Below are positions 1 through 8,335 of a stretch of 64,000 nt of DNA, piece by piece. The stretch is from Isoptericola jiangsuensis (GTDB lineage Bacteria; Actinomycetota; Actinomycetes; Actinomycetales; Cellulomonadaceae): contig NZ_PDJJ01000001.1 in NCBI RefSeq assembly GCF_002563715.1, positions 558,001 to 622,000 on the forward strand, written 5' to 3'. Made by a program: the position numbers and the translations under genes. Positions within the stretch are counted from its first letter, which is position 1; each line of letters begins with the position of its first letter. The notes beneath the pieces were generated by a model. The model had not been told where the DNA came from. It ran no database searches and saw only the letters and a program-made list of their open reading frames with translations.

Positions 1-125
1 GAGTGCCGCAGGCTGCGGATACGCCGACCCAGGCGTTCGACGGACCGGTCGAGCGGGTCGGGGCCGGGGGAGCGGTCCCGGGACGGCGGTGTCTCCTCGG
101 CGGGGGCGTCCGACATGGCGGCCAT
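1..125 (-). CDS. XRE-type transcriptional regulator, N-terminal part only
   Basis: Only the first ~40 codons lie in the window; the rest runs off the left edge. The minus strand from the ATG at 125 (or the second ATG at 116, giving MSDAPAEETPPSRD...) reads through an acidic, proline-rich leader into ERLGRRIRSLRH. That is the usual first helix of a Cro/C1-type (XRE) helix-turn-helix domain, often followed by a cupin sensor domain. The family assignment rests on this short stretch alone. The gene is divergent from the flavin reductase/oxidase/amidohydrolase operon, a common position for a local regulator. Confidence 0.45.
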   Translation of the reverse strand, partial: MAAMSDAPAEETPPSRDRSPGPDPLDRSVERLGRRIRSLRH

Positions 126-246
126 GGGTCGATCGTACGGGCGCGCCGACGCCGTGCCGCCGCAGGTGAGGCGGTCGCGCCGAGTCGTAACAGACGTCGT
201 GGGTCGGCGTGACGCCGCCGAAACATCCGCCCTGCACGATGGACGT

Positions 247-265
247 ATGTTGATGACATCAACAT
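247..265. promoter_or_regulatory. 19-bp perfect palindrome over the flavin-reductase start codon
   Basis: ATGTTGATG-A-CATCAACAT is a perfect inverted repeat with 9-bp arms and a 1-bp centre. It begins exactly at the first candidate start codon of the flavin reductase. Its size and symmetry fit an operator for a dimeric HTH protein; the neighbouring XRE regulator (left edge) and the GntR regulator at 3657-4325 are the obvious candidates. That it is a binding site is inference. Confidence 0.45.
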
Positions 266-792
266 CGCGCACGGAGTCCGTCACCGACGGATTCCGGGAC
301 GCGATGGCCGGGCTGGCGAGCGGGGTGTGCGTGGTGACGACGTCGGCGGGAGGCAGCCCCGCCGGGCTGACGACCACCGCGGTGATGAGCGTGAGCCTCG
401 ACCCGCCGCTCGTCGCCGTCGGCGTCGGCCGCACCAGCCGCACCCTCGCCGCCCTGCGCGAGGCCCGCGCGTTCGTCCTGCACGTGCTGCACCACGACCG
501 GGAGGCGACCGCCGCCGTGTTCGCCTCCCGCTCCGCCGACAAGTTCGCCGGGCTGGAGGTGCGCCCCGGCCGCCACGGCATCCCCGTGCTGGCCGACGAC
601 GCCCGCTACGCGCTCGAGTGCACCACCTGGCAGGAGGTCGACGCCGGCGACCACGTCCTGCTGCTCGGCCGGGTGGACGAGGTCCACCGCGCACCCGCTC
701 ACGAGCCCCACGGCGCCACCGCCCGCGCGCTCGTCCACTTCGAACGGACCTTCCACCGCGTCGGCGGACCCGCCGCGGAGGCCGTGGCGTGA
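247..792 (+). CDS. flavin reductase-like FMN-binding protein
   Basis: 181 aa if started at ATG 247 (ATG 253 is also possible; the long upstream extension to 115 is unlikely because it crosses the intergenic region). The N-terminus has the family signature FRDAMAGLASGVCVVTT, followed by GLTTTAVMSVSLDPPLVAV and a short C-terminal barrel segment with HFERTFHRV. Proteins of this split-barrel family reduce FMN/FAD with NAD(P)H, usually to feed a two-component monooxygenase, and they act in the cytoplasm. No matching flavin monooxygenase is nearby, so the electron acceptor is unknown. The stop codon overlaps the GTG start of the next gene (GTGA), so the two are probably co-translated. Confidence 0.8.
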   Translation: MLMTSTSRTESVTDGFRDAMAGLASGVCVVTTSAGGSPAGLTTTAVMSVSLDPPLVAVGVGRTSRTLAALREARAFVLHVLHHDREATAAVFASRSADKFAGLEVRPGRHGIPVLADDARYALECTTWQEVDAGDHVLLLGRVDEVHRAPAHEPHGATARALVHFERTFHRVGGPAAEAVA

Positions 793-2210
793 ACCCACCG
801 ACCGCGCCCTGGGTCCGCCCCGGGGACGCCGGGTACGAGGACGCCCGCCGGCGCCTGTCCGTCTCCGCCGTCGTCCCGCCCGACCGGCCCGCCGCCGTGG
901 TCCGTCCGCGGGACACGGAGGGCGTCGTCGCGGCGGTGCACGCCGCCCGCGCCCACGACCTGCCCCTGACCGTCCGCTCCGGCGGGCACGGCACCGCCTT
1001 CACGGCCCTGCGCTCCGGCGCGCTCGCGCTCGACCTGTCGGGGCTGGACCACGTCCGGGTGGACCCGGCCGCCGGCACGGCCGACGTCGGGCCGGGGGCC
1101 ACGTCGCTCGCGGTCGCCGAGGCGCTCGCCGGCACCGGCTGGTCGTTCCCCGTGGGGCACAAGGGGGACGTCGCCCTGGGCGGCTTCCTCCTCGCCGGCG
1201 GCAACGGCTGGAACCAGGGGGACTGGGGGAGCGCCTGCGAGTCGGTGCTCTCTGCCGAGGTCGTCCTCGCCGACGGCAGCGTCACCAGGATCGACGCCGC
1301 CTCGGGCGACGCGTTCGCCGCCCTGCGGGGCGCCGGACCCGCGTTCCCCGCCGTGGTGACCGGGTACCGGTTGCGCCTCCACCGCGAGCCCGTGCTCCGG
1401 GCGCGCACCGTCGGCTTCCGTGCCGACACGTCGCCCGCGCTGGCCGAGGTCGGGGCGTGGCTCGACGCCCTCGCCGCTCGGGTGCGGCCCGAGGTCGAGC
1501 TGACCGTCGTGCTGGGCACCGGGGCGTCCGGGACCGAGGCCGTGGTGCGCGCCACGGCGTTCGGGCGGGACGCCGCGCACGCCGACGACCTCCTGGCGAC
1601 CCTCGACGACGACGTCCCGGAGCGCGCCACCACCTACGTGCGGACCACGACCACGATCCCCGCGCTGCTGCGCGGCGACACCGCCCCGCCCGGCCTCGCG
1701 ACCGTCGCCCAGCAGGCGTGGACCCGCGCCGGGTACGCCGACGTCCTGCCGCTGCTCGCCGGCCCGATGGCGTCCGCGCCGTCCTCGCGCTCCACCGTGC
1801 TGGTCAGCTCGGCCTCCTACCGGCGCTCCGCGCCGCCCGCCACGGAGCCGCTGCACCGACCGCTCGGCACGCTGACCGTCGCCGCGTACGCCGTCTGGGA
1901 GGCAGGCGACGGCGACGGGTCCGCCGCGGCGTGGCCGACCGCCACCACCGAGGCGCTCGCCGGTCTGGTCACCGGTCACTACGTGGGCGAGGCGGACCTG
2001 CGCCGCACGCCCGGTCGGCTCGTCCGCTGCTGGGCCCCGGGCGGGCTCGCCCGGCTCGCCGCCGTGCGGTCCCGCCTCGACCCCGAGGGCCGGTTCCTGC
2101 CGCCCCCCGGGGACCTCCTGCCGTCCGCCGCGACCCGGTTCCGCCCGCCCGCCGCGCACCCCGTCGGCGCCGCCGCGCCCGGTCCCGTCCCCGAGGAGCT
2201 CACCGCATGA
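789..2210 (+). CDS. FAD-linked oxidase (PCMH/berberine-bridge type)
   Basis: 473 aa from GTG 789. It has the FAD-binding PCMH fold: RPRDTEGVVAAVHAAR, then LTVRSGGHGTAF. The His in SGGHG is at the place where many family members bind FAD covalently. VGHKGDVALGGFLLAGGNGW and a C-terminal substrate-binding half ending near LDPEGRFLPPP complete it. Berberine-bridge/6-hydroxynicotine-oxidase-like enzymes oxidise C-N or C-O bonds using O2; the substrate here is not predictable. No signal peptide is visible, so it is probably cytoplasmic. It overlaps its upstream neighbour by GTGA and its downstream neighbour by ATGA, making a three-gene operon with the flavin reductase and amidohydrolase. Confidence 0.8.
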   Translation: MNPPTAPWVRPGDAGYEDARRRLSVSAVVPPDRPAAVVRPRDTEGVVAAVHAARAHDLPLTVRSGGHGTAFTALRSGALALDLSGLDHVRVDPAAGTADVGPGATSLAVAEALAGTGWSFPVGHKGDVALGGFLLAGGNGWNQGDWGSACESVLSAEVVLADGSVTRIDAASGDAFAALRGAGPAFPAVVTGYRLRLHREPVLRARTVGFRADTSPALAEVGAWLDALAARVRPEVELTVVLGTGASGTEAVVRATAFGRDAAHADDLLATLDDDVPERATTYVRTTTTIPALLRGDTAPPGLATVAQQAWTRAGYADVLPLLAGPMASAPSSRSTVLVSSASYRRSAPPATEPLHRPLGTLTVAAYAVWEAGDGDGSAAAWPTATTEALAGLVTGHYVGEADLRRTPGRLVRCWAPGGLARLAAVRSRLDPEGRFLPPPGDLLPSAATRFRPPAAHPVGAAAPGPVPEELTA

Positions 2211-3649
2211 CCCGCACCGCACCGGTCGCGCTGACCGTCGTCGACGCCCTCGTCCTGCCCTGCGCCGACGACGGCCCCGAGTGGTTCTTCGGCTGGCTCC
2301 AGGTCGGCGCGGACGGCCGGATCGTCGGCCTCGGCCCCGGCGAGCCGCCCGCCGACGTGCCGGCCGGCGAGGTGCTGGACGCCGACGGCGCGATCGTCGC
2401 CCCCGGGTTCGTCTCCGCGCACTCCCACCTGTTCACCTCCGGTCTGCGCGGCATCGCCCCCGACTCGACGCTGTACCCGTGGGTGCGCTCGATGATGGAG
2501 CTGTTCCGCCACACCGACGCCGAGGACATGTACTGGGCGTCCCTGCACGGCGCGACCGACTTCCTCGTCAACGGCGTCACCAGCGCCTACAACTTCATGC
2601 AGTCCGGCGTGACGTGGCTCTACGACCCGCGCACGGCCCGCAACGTGCTCGGCAAGGTCCACCCCGACGACTACACGACCCGCCAGATGGACGGCGTCCT
2701 CGACGCCGGGCTGCGTGTCGTCCACTCCATCCGGCTCGACGACGAGTCCGGCCCCGAGGACCAGGTGCTGACCCGGTTCGCGCGGATGGTCGACGCGGCG
2801 CGCGACCCGTCCCGCACCGCCGGCGGACAGCTCCTCGGGGTGTCCGTCATGGGGGCCGTGCAGTGGGCGAGCGACCCGCGCACCGCGGAGCTCGAGGTGC
2901 TCGTGATGCGCGAGCACGGCATCTCCGACCAGGCGCACTTCGTCGAGACCGCCGAGGGCCTGGACGTCCAGCGCGAGAAGTTCGCCTGGTACGCGGAGGC
3001 CGGCGCGCTCGGCCGCGACCTCCTGCTCGGCCACTTCGTCCACCCCACCGACGAGATGGTCGACGCCGTGGCCGAGGCCGGCAGCCCCGTCGTGTGGCAG
3101 CCCACCTCCAACGGGCGCCTCGGCTCCGGGGTCGCCGACGTCGTGCGGTACCGCGAGCGAGGCGTCCCCGTGGGTGTCGGCCTCGACGACCAGTCCTGCA
3201 CCGACATCTCCGACCCGTGGGCCAACATGCGCCAGGGCCTGTACGGCCAGCGCGCCCTGCACCGCGACGCCGGGGTCATGTCGCCCCGCGACGTGCTGCG
3301 GATGCACACCCTCGGGTCGGCCGAGGTCCTAGGCGTCGCCGACCGGGTCGGCAGCCTGGAGGTCGGCAAGCACGCCGACTTCGTCGTCGTCGACCACCGC
3401 TCGCCCAGCACGGGCCCCGTGTGGGACGTCGTGGCGACCTACGTGCTGGCCTGCGGGCTGCGCAACCTCCGGGCGACCTACGTCGGGGGGCGCTGCGTGG
3501 CGCGCGACGGCCGGGCGACCGTCGTCGCCGCCGCCCGGGCCGACGCCGAGCTCGCCGTGCGCATCGAGCGGGCCGCGCACGCCGACGGGCGCCGGCTGGC
3601 CGTCACGGCGGAGCAGCTGGTGGACGCCGCCGCGCGCCGGGCGCGCTGA
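2207..3649 (+). CDS. metal-dependent amidohydrolase (TrzA/SsnA/8-oxoguanine-deaminase-like)
   Basis: 480 aa from ATG 2207, overlapping the preceding stop by 4 bp. It has the amidohydrolase metal site: AHSHL (HxH) near residue 70, QAHFVET and GHFVHPTDEM for the central His ligands, and GLDDQSCTDISDPW for the catalytic Asp. The C-terminus carries the usual GSLEVGKHADFVVVD strand. This subgroup hydrolyses or deaminates cyclic amidines, purines or triazines. The neighbours (two flavin proteins, a non-haem iron oxygenase) suggest a route for degrading a nitrogen heterocycle, which is inference. The gene ends 7 bp from the convergent GntR gene. Confidence 0.85.
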   Translation: MTRTAPVALTVVDALVLPCADDGPEWFFGWLQVGADGRIVGLGPGEPPADVPAGEVLDADGAIVAPGFVSAHSHLFTSGLRGIAPDSTLYPWVRSMMELFRHTDAEDMYWASLHGATDFLVNGVTSAYNFMQSGVTWLYDPRTARNVLGKVHPDDYTTRQMDGVLDAGLRVVHSIRLDDESGPEDQVLTRFARMVDAARDPSRTAGGQLLGVSVMGAVQWASDPRTAELEVLVMREHGISDQAHFVETAEGLDVQREKFAWYAEAGALGRDLLLGHFVHPTDEMVDAVAEAGSPVVWQPTSNGRLGSGVADVVRYRERGVPVGVGLDDQSCTDISDPWANMRQGLYGQRALHRDAGVMSPRDVLRMHTLGSAEVLGVADRVGSLEVGKHADFVVVDHRSPSTGPVWDVVATYVLACGLRNLRATYVGGRCVARDGRATVVAAARADAELAVRIERAAHADGRRLAVTAEQLVDAAARRAR

Positions 3650-3656
3650 GCGGTCG

Positions 3657-4325
3657 TCAGTCGGAGGGTCCGGTGCGCCGCCAGCGCCGCATCCGCACGC
3701 CGACGGCGGCGACGTGGGCGCTCGCCGCCGCCCGCGCCCGCTCCGCGTCGCCCGCCGCCACGGCCTCCACGATCGCGCGGTGCTCCGCCACGGCGTGCGC
3801 CCGCACGTCCGGGTGGTCCCACATCCCCGACGTGTGCAGGTGCGCCTGGGCGTCCAGGCGGCGCAGCGCGTCCACCAGCGGCGCGTTGCCGGACAGGGCG
3901 CGCACCCGGCTGTGCAGGTCGAGGTCGAGCCGGGCGTCCCGGCGCGGGTCGGCCGGGGCGTCGAGCAGCGCGGCCTGCTCCTCCACGAGGGCGCGCAGGT
4001 CGTCGGCGTCGGCGAACGACGCGCGCAGCGCCGCCTCCTGCGCGGCCAGCCCGTCCAGCACCTCGCGCACCGCGAGCACGTCCCGCACGGCGTCGTCGTC
4101 GAGCCGCAGCACGCGGGCGCCGGCGTGCGGGACGTGCACGGCCAGCCCCTCGTGGATGAGGCGCTGGACGCCCTCGCGGACGGGGCTGCGGCTCACGTCC
4201 AGGGCGGCGGCGAGCGCCGGGACGCTCAGGGGGGAGCCGGGCCGGAGCTCGCCGTCGAAGATCTTCTCGACGAGCGAGCGGTACACGGACTCGGCGAGCA
4301 GGGCGCCGGGCTCGGCGGTGGTCAT
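3657..4325 (-). CDS. GntR-family (FCD) transcriptional regulator
   Basis: 222 aa from ATG 4325. The N-terminal winged helix has the GntR pattern: YRSLVEKIFDGELRPGSPLS, then LDVSRSPVREGVQRLIHEGL. The C-terminal all-helical FCD domain (from about residue 80) has a His-rich ligand pocket (LDLHSRV, AEHRAIVEAV), typical of metal-assisted binding of a carboxylated effector. It lies 32 bp downstream of the oxygenase gene and is probably co-transcribed with it. It likely controls this catabolic cluster, perhaps through the palindrome at 247-265 or sites between 5348 and 5549. Confidence 0.9.
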   Translation of the reverse strand: MTTAEPGALLAESVYRSLVEKIFDGELRPGSPLSVPALAAALDVSRSPVREGVQRLIHEGLAVHVPHAGARVLRLDDDAVRDVLAVREVLDGLAAQEAALRASFADADDLRALVEEQAALLDAPADPRRDARLDLDLHSRVRALSGNAPLVDALRRLDAQAHLHTSGMWDHPDVRAHAVAEHRAIVEAVAAGDAERARAAASAHVAAVGVRMRRWRRTGPSD

Positions 4326-4357
4326 GCGGCACTGTAACCGAGCCCGGCGCCCACCGG

Positions 4358-5347
4358 TCAGCCCTTGCGGTAGTTCGCGCTGACCCGCTCCTGCAGGTAG
4401 TCGTCCGCGGTGATCGGCGGGTACGTGCCGAGCGGCGGGTCGATGACGACGTCCCGGTTCGCCTGCGCGAAGAACGGGATGGAGAAGCGCGAGCCCGTGT
4501 AGTCGCCCTGGCCGGGGAGCTTGACCCGGTGGAAGTTCGACAGCAGCCGGTCGTCGCTCCAGCGCATGAGCATGTCGCCGATGTTGCACGTGATCGCGTC
4601 GTCGGACGGCGTGACCGGGGTCCACTCCTGGGCGTCGGCGTCGCGGCCCGGGCAGACCTGGAGCCCGCCCTGACCGTCGCGCTGGAACAGCAGCGTCAGG
4701 CAGTCGAAGTCGGTGTGCGCGCCGGCGCGCCACACCCCGGGCCGGCCCTTCTGGTCCTCCGGCACCGGCAGGTAGTGGATGAGGCGCAGCGTGGACTGGT
4801 ACTCCGGCGACGCGGGGTCGTGGGCGCGGGCGAAGAAGTCGCGGTCGAACCCGAGCTTCTCCGCGAAGCAGGACAGCACCCGCATCGCGAGGTCCCAGCA
4901 CTGCGCCTCGAAGGCGAGGACGAAGTCCTGGAACCCGGCCAGCTCGGCGTCGTCCGGCCACAGGCCATCCATGCGGGGGCGGGTGACCTGGTACGACTCC
5001 TTCTGGTCCGGCGTGCCCACCGACGGACGGGTCTGGGAGAGCTTCTCCCAGCCCGCGTTGGTGCCGGGCAGCAGCGGGAACCGGCCCTTGGTCTCGTCCG
5101 GCAGGGAGAAGAACCGTGCCGCCTCGGCGAACACGCGGTCGACCTGGTCCTGGGGGATGCCGTGGTTGACGAGCTGGAAGAACCCGATCTCCGTCGCCGC
5201 GGTCCACAGCTCCTCGGTGATCTCGGCGCGGCGCGCCTCGAAGTCGGTCAGGTCGATGCGGGGGATGGCGCGGTCGGCGTTCTCGGTGCCGACGCCTCCC
5301 ATCCGCGACTCCTTCTGCAGCTCGGCGAGAGCGTAGGTGTCGGTCAT
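4358..5347 (-). CDS. isopenicillin-N-synthase-like Fe(II)/2-oxoglutarate oxygenase
   Basis: 329 aa from ATG 5347. It has the DIOX_N region (PRIDLTDFEARRAEITEELW, GFFQLVNHGIP), then the double-stranded beta-helix with iron ligands in GAHTDFDCLTLL (HxD) and SNFHRVKLP (distal His), and the Arg-x-Ser pair in SRFSIPFF that binds 2-oxoglutarate. These enzymes hydroxylate, desaturate or ring-close small molecules in the cytoplasm. It heads a two-gene minus-strand unit with the GntR regulator. A good promoter (TTGACA, 16 bp, TATTAC) precedes it at 5404-5431. Substrate unknown. Confidence 0.88.
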   Translation of the reverse strand: MTDTYALAELQKESRMGGVGTENADRAIPRIDLTDFEARRAEITEELWTAATEIGFFQLVNHGIPQDQVDRVFAEAARFFSLPDETKGRFPLLPGTNAGWEKLSQTRPSVGTPDQKESYQVTRPRMDGLWPDDAELAGFQDFVLAFEAQCWDLAMRVLSCFAEKLGFDRDFFARAHDPASPEYQSTLRLIHYLPVPEDQKGRPGVWRAGAHTDFDCLTLLFQRDGQGGLQVCPGRDADAQEWTPVTPSDDAITCNIGDMLMRWSDDRLLSNFHRVKLPGQGDYTGSRFSIPFFAQANRDVVIDPPLGTYPPITADDYLQERVSANYRKG

Positions 5348-5403
5348 GGTGACTCCCTCGGGGGTGTCTGGTCCCTGGCGGTGTCGCTGGACGATGACGA
5401 TAT

Positions 5404-5431
5404 GTAATAACCCGCTCTAGTGGGCTGTCAA
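5404..5431 (-). promoter_or_regulatory. promoter of the oxygenase gene
   Basis: On the minus strand TTGACA (5431-5426) is followed after 16 bp by TATTAC (5409-5404). The -35 is a perfect housekeeping consensus, unusual in this G+C-rich window. ATGTAATAA over this -10 is echoed by ATGTAATCA at 5487-5495 near the likely -10 (TGTAAT) of the divergent gene, so a shared operator half-site is possible. Confidence 0.5.
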
Positions 5432-5549
5432 TCCGGATCTGACATGCAGTCATGGTTTAACCGAGCCGCAACACGGCGGCGATGCCATGTAATCATCCGG
5501 CGGTCAGGGTGTGATCGTCCCGCCCCCGCCGGAGAGAGCGAGCACCACC

Positions 5550-6734
5550 ATGACCACGCCCCCCACCCACCGCACGCGAGCCCACGTCACGACGGCGGCC
5601 CTCGCCGTCGGCGCGCTCGTCACCCTGTCCGCCTGCGCCGGCGCCGACGACCCGGGCAGCACCGGCGCCGCCGGGACCGCGAGCACCGCGGCCTCCGGCA
5701 CCGGCGCGCTCGCCGGCACCTGCCCCGACGAGGTCGTCGTCCAGCTCCAGTGGCAGCCCCAGTCCGACATGGGTGCCGTGTTCGGGCTCCTCGGCGACGG
5801 CTGGACCGTCGACGCCGAGCAGCACTCCGTCACCGGGCCGCTCGTCGACGACGGCACCGACACCGGCGTCGCCCTCACCCTCCGTGCCGGCGGACCCGCC
5901 ATCGGGTTCCAGTCCGTCCCCTCCCAGATGTACGTCGACGACACCATCACCGTCGGCCTCGTGCACGGCGACCAGCTCGTCGCCGCCGCGGCAGAGGCCC
6001 CCGTCGTCGGTGTCGCCCCCCTGCTCAAGCACAGCCCCGCCATCCTCATGTGGGACACCGCCTCCCACCCCGAGATCGGCGGCGTCGACGACGTCCGGGC
6101 CAGCGGCGCGCCCGTCGTCGTCTCCGCCGACCAGATCTACCCCGCGTGGATGGTCGCCCACGGCCTCCTCGACGCGCAGCAGGTCGACACCAGCTACGAC
6201 GGCAACCCCGCCCGGTTCGTCGGCGACCCGACGGTCGTCCAGCAGGGCTTCGGCAACTCCGAGCCCTACACCTACGAGCACGAGGTCCCCGACTGGGCGC
6301 GGCCCGTCGGCTTCGGCTACGTCAAGGACGCCGGCTACGACGTGTACGCGTCCAACGTGTCCGTGCGCGCCGACCGCGTCGACGAGCTCGGCGGCTGCCT
6401 CGAGGAGATCGTCCCGATGATCCAGCGCGCCAACGCCCGCTACGCCGCACAGCCCGACGCCGTCAACGACGTCATCGTCGACGTCGTCGCCCAGGACGCG
6501 TCCTACGCCCCGTACTCCGCCGGCGAGGCGGCCTACAGCGCCGCGACCCTCGTCGACGAGGGGCTGCTCGCCCCCGAGGCCGACGGCTCCTGGAGCACCT
6601 ACGACGTGGACCGCGTGGAGGCGTTCGTCGACGACCTCGTCACCGTCCTCACCGACGAGGGGTCCGACCTCGGCCCCGTGGACGCCGCCGACCTGTTCAC
6701 CGACCGGTTCACCGACCACACCGTCACCGGCTGA
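5550..6734 (+). CDS. ABC-transporter solute-binding lipoprotein, NMT1/SsuA type
   Basis: 394 aa from ATG 5550, preceded by GGAGAGAG. The leader ends in LSAC, a lipobox that would anchor the mature protein to the membrane at Cys24 or so. The mature part begins VVVQLQWQPQSDMGAVF, typical of NMT1/THI5-like and sulfonate/aromatic-binding proteins, and continues with an AGGPAIGFQSVPSQMYVDD segment. It is divergent from the oxygenase gene. No permease or ATPase for it lies in the window on either side, so it either works with a transporter elsewhere or is an orphan. The ligand is probably the substrate of the catabolic cluster (inference). Confidence 0.8.
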   Translation: MTTPPTHRTRAHVTTAALAVGALVTLSACAGADDPGSTGAAGTASTAASGTGALAGTCPDEVVVQLQWQPQSDMGAVFGLLGDGWTVDAEQHSVTGPLVDDGTDTGVALTLRAGGPAIGFQSVPSQMYVDDTITVGLVHGDQLVAAAAEAPVVGVAPLLKHSPAILMWDTASHPEIGGVDDVRASGAPVVVSADQIYPAWMVAHGLLDAQQVDTSYDGNPARFVGDPTVVQQGFGNSEPYTYEHEVPDWARPVGFGYVKDAGYDVYASNVSVRADRVDELGGCLEEIVPMIQRANARYAAQPDAVNDVIVDVVAQDASYAPYSAGEAAYSAATLVDEGLLAPEADGSWSTYDVDRVEAFVDDLVTVLTDEGSDLGPVDAADLFTDRFTDHTVTG

Positions 6735-6807
6735 GCGGTCCGGCCCGAGCGGTGGGCCCGATCCGTGCGGACCGAGCGGCCGAGGGCCGAACGGCACCGC
6801 CCGCCAC

Positions 6808-6857
6808 CGGCACGACGACGCCGACCGCCCCGGAAGGAGGCGGCCGGCGTCGTGCCG
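6808..6857. terminator. bidirectional hairpin terminator
   Basis: CGGCACGACG...CCGACCGCC pairs with GGCGGCCGGCGTCGTGCCG around a loop near 6830-6838, with one 3-nt bulge and one mismatch. It sits between two convergent genes (binding protein and mannanase), where a two-way terminator is expected. Confidence 0.55.
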
Positions 6858-6895
6858 TGCGACCGCCGGTGCGACCGCCGTGCGACGGGCCGGGG

Positions 6896-8335
6896 TCAGT
6901 CCGCGACGCAGGTCGCCGCCGGGGCCGACGACGGTGCCGTGCCCGACGCGACGAACCCGGCCGTGGCGGTGCCGTGCGCGGCCAGCGAGCCGTTCCACGC
7001 CGCGTTGCTCACGTGCACGCCGTCGCCGTCCGCCGTGTGGGTGCCGCCCCAGAGGTTGTTCACCGTCGAGCCGGGCACCGCGAACGACGCCTCCCATCCC
7101 GTGATCGCGGCGTCGCCCGCGGTGACGACGAGCTCGCCCTGCCAGCCGCCCGGCCAGGAACCCACCACACGGAGCGTCGCGGCGCAGGCGTCGTCGACGG
7201 GCTCCTCCGTCGGCTCCTCGGTCGGCTCCTCGGTGGGCTCCTCGGTCGGTTCCTCCGTGGGCTCGCCCCCGCCGCCGAACCACGACGCCTCGACCGCCGT
7301 CTCCTTCAGGCCCTGCGGACCGTCGATGATCCGGGTGCCCCACGCGCTCGGCGTCGACGCGTCGAAGTTCAGCACCATGTCGAGGTACGGGTCCGTGTTG
7401 CCGCTCCACGACCAGGCGAGCCAGCCCAGGTCCAGCCGCTCCGCCTCGGCCAGCACCACGTCCTCGTCGACGTCCGCCGACGTCTGCTGCCAGCCGAACT
7501 CGCCCACGATGATCGGCAGCCCCGCGTCCACGAAGAACTCCAGGTAGTCGGTGATCGTCTGCGGCTGGTTGTACACGCCGTACATGTGGATCGAGAACAC
7601 CGTGTTCGCGTCCGGGTCCGCGGCGAACACCCCGGCCGCCGCCGGCCGCATGTAGTTCTTCCAGTCCTGCCCCCAGTTCGGGGCGTCCACCACGAGGGCG
7701 TGCTCGTAGCCGATGTCGCGCATCCGCTGGATCGCCGCTGACGTCTCGGACGCCCACGTCGCGTTCGTCGCGTCGTCGTTGCCCATCGGTTCGTTGCCGA
7801 TGTTCACCATGACGAAGTCCTCCGACCCGGCGAGCGTCGGGTACAGGTCCTCCCAGTAGTCCACCGCCTGGTCCAACGTCGCCGCGTCGGGCGCGTACTG
7901 GTCGCCGTAGCCGGTGGTGTCGTGCACCTCCAGCACGCAGACCAGCCGGTTCTCCTCGCACAGGTCCACGACGTTCGCCACGTCCGCCGGCGAGTTGCGG
8001 GTCCACTGGTCGCCGCTGGACAGCACCACGCGGACCGTGTTCGCGCCCGCCGCCTTGATGTCCGCGAACGAGCCCGTCGTGTGCGTGTACCAGGTGTGCG
8101 CGTGGTTGACGCCCCGCAGCACCAGGTCCGTCCCGTCGGCCTCCACGACCCGGCCGTCGGCCACGTGGATGCCCGGCGGCGTGTCGGCCAGGGCCGGGGG
8201 AGCCGCGGCCACGTACGCCGCCGCGGCCGCGGTCAGCAGGGTCGCGGCGGTCACGGCGGCCGTGGTCGCCGTCGCCCGGGAGCGTCGGGCCGCCACGTCG
8301 GCCGCACGGCCGGGGCGCAGGGGTGAGGGTGCCAT
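6896..8335 (-). CDS. secreted endo-beta-1,4-mannanase, GH5 (subfamily 8-like) with C-terminal CBM2
   Basis: 479 aa from ATG 8335, chosen because AAGGACG lies just upstream. A long signal peptide ends near PPALA50. The catalytic domain (about 55-350) has RGVNHAHTWY, acid/base Glu182 in VNIGNEP and nucleophile Glu279 in IIVGEFGW, and resembles actinobacterial GH5_8 mannanases. A Glu-rich linker of TEEP repeats (about 358-380) leads to a CBM2 (384-479) bounded by two Cys with Trp residues at the binding face. The product should cut mannan or galactomannan outside the cell while bound to cellulose. Upstream DNA contains a LacI-like GAAACGGTTC box (8412-8421) and the 20-bp repeat array. Confidence 0.9.
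   Translation of the reverse strand: MAPSPLRPGRAADVAARRSRATATTAAVTAATLLTAAAAAYVAAAPPALADTPPGIHVADGRVVEADGTDLVLRGVNHAHTWYTHTTGSFADIKAAGANTVRVVLSSGDQWTRNSPADVANVVDLCEENRLVCVLEVHDTTGYGDQYAPDAATLDQAVDYWEDLYPTLAGSEDFVMVNIGNEPMGNDDATNATWASETSAAIQRMRDIGYEHALVVDAPNWGQDWKNYMRPAAAGVFAADPDANTVFSIHMYGVYNQPQTITDYLEFFVDAGLPIIVGEFGWQQTSADVDEDVVLAEAERLDLGWLAWSWSGNTDPYLDMVLNFDASTPSAWGTRIIDGPQGLKETAVEASWFGGGGEPTEEPTEEPTEEPTEEPTEEPVDDACAATLRVVGSWPGGWQGELVVTAGDAAITGWEASFAVPGSTVNNLWGGTHTADGDGVHVSNAAWNGSLAAHGTATAGFVASGTAPSSAPAATCVAD
7200..7259 (-). repeat. five 12-bp repeats encoding the mannanase linker
   Basis: Five near-identical 12-bp units (GGCTCCTCSGTS on the + strand) encode the TEEP repeats between the catalytic domain and CBM2. 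Such in-frame microsatellites allow linker length to change by slippage. Confidence 0.85.

Noticed and set aside
3-212. Plus-strand open frame at the left edge
   Set aside because: It is antisense to the XRE-type N-terminus, has no ribosome-binding site and shows arginine/glycine-rich shadow composition.
281-1633. Long minus-strand frames over the first operon, and similar long frames opposite most genes
   Set aside because: High G+C makes stop codons rare in alternate frames. These have Arg/Ala/Pro-rich shadow composition and no domains, while the opposite strand encodes recognised proteins.
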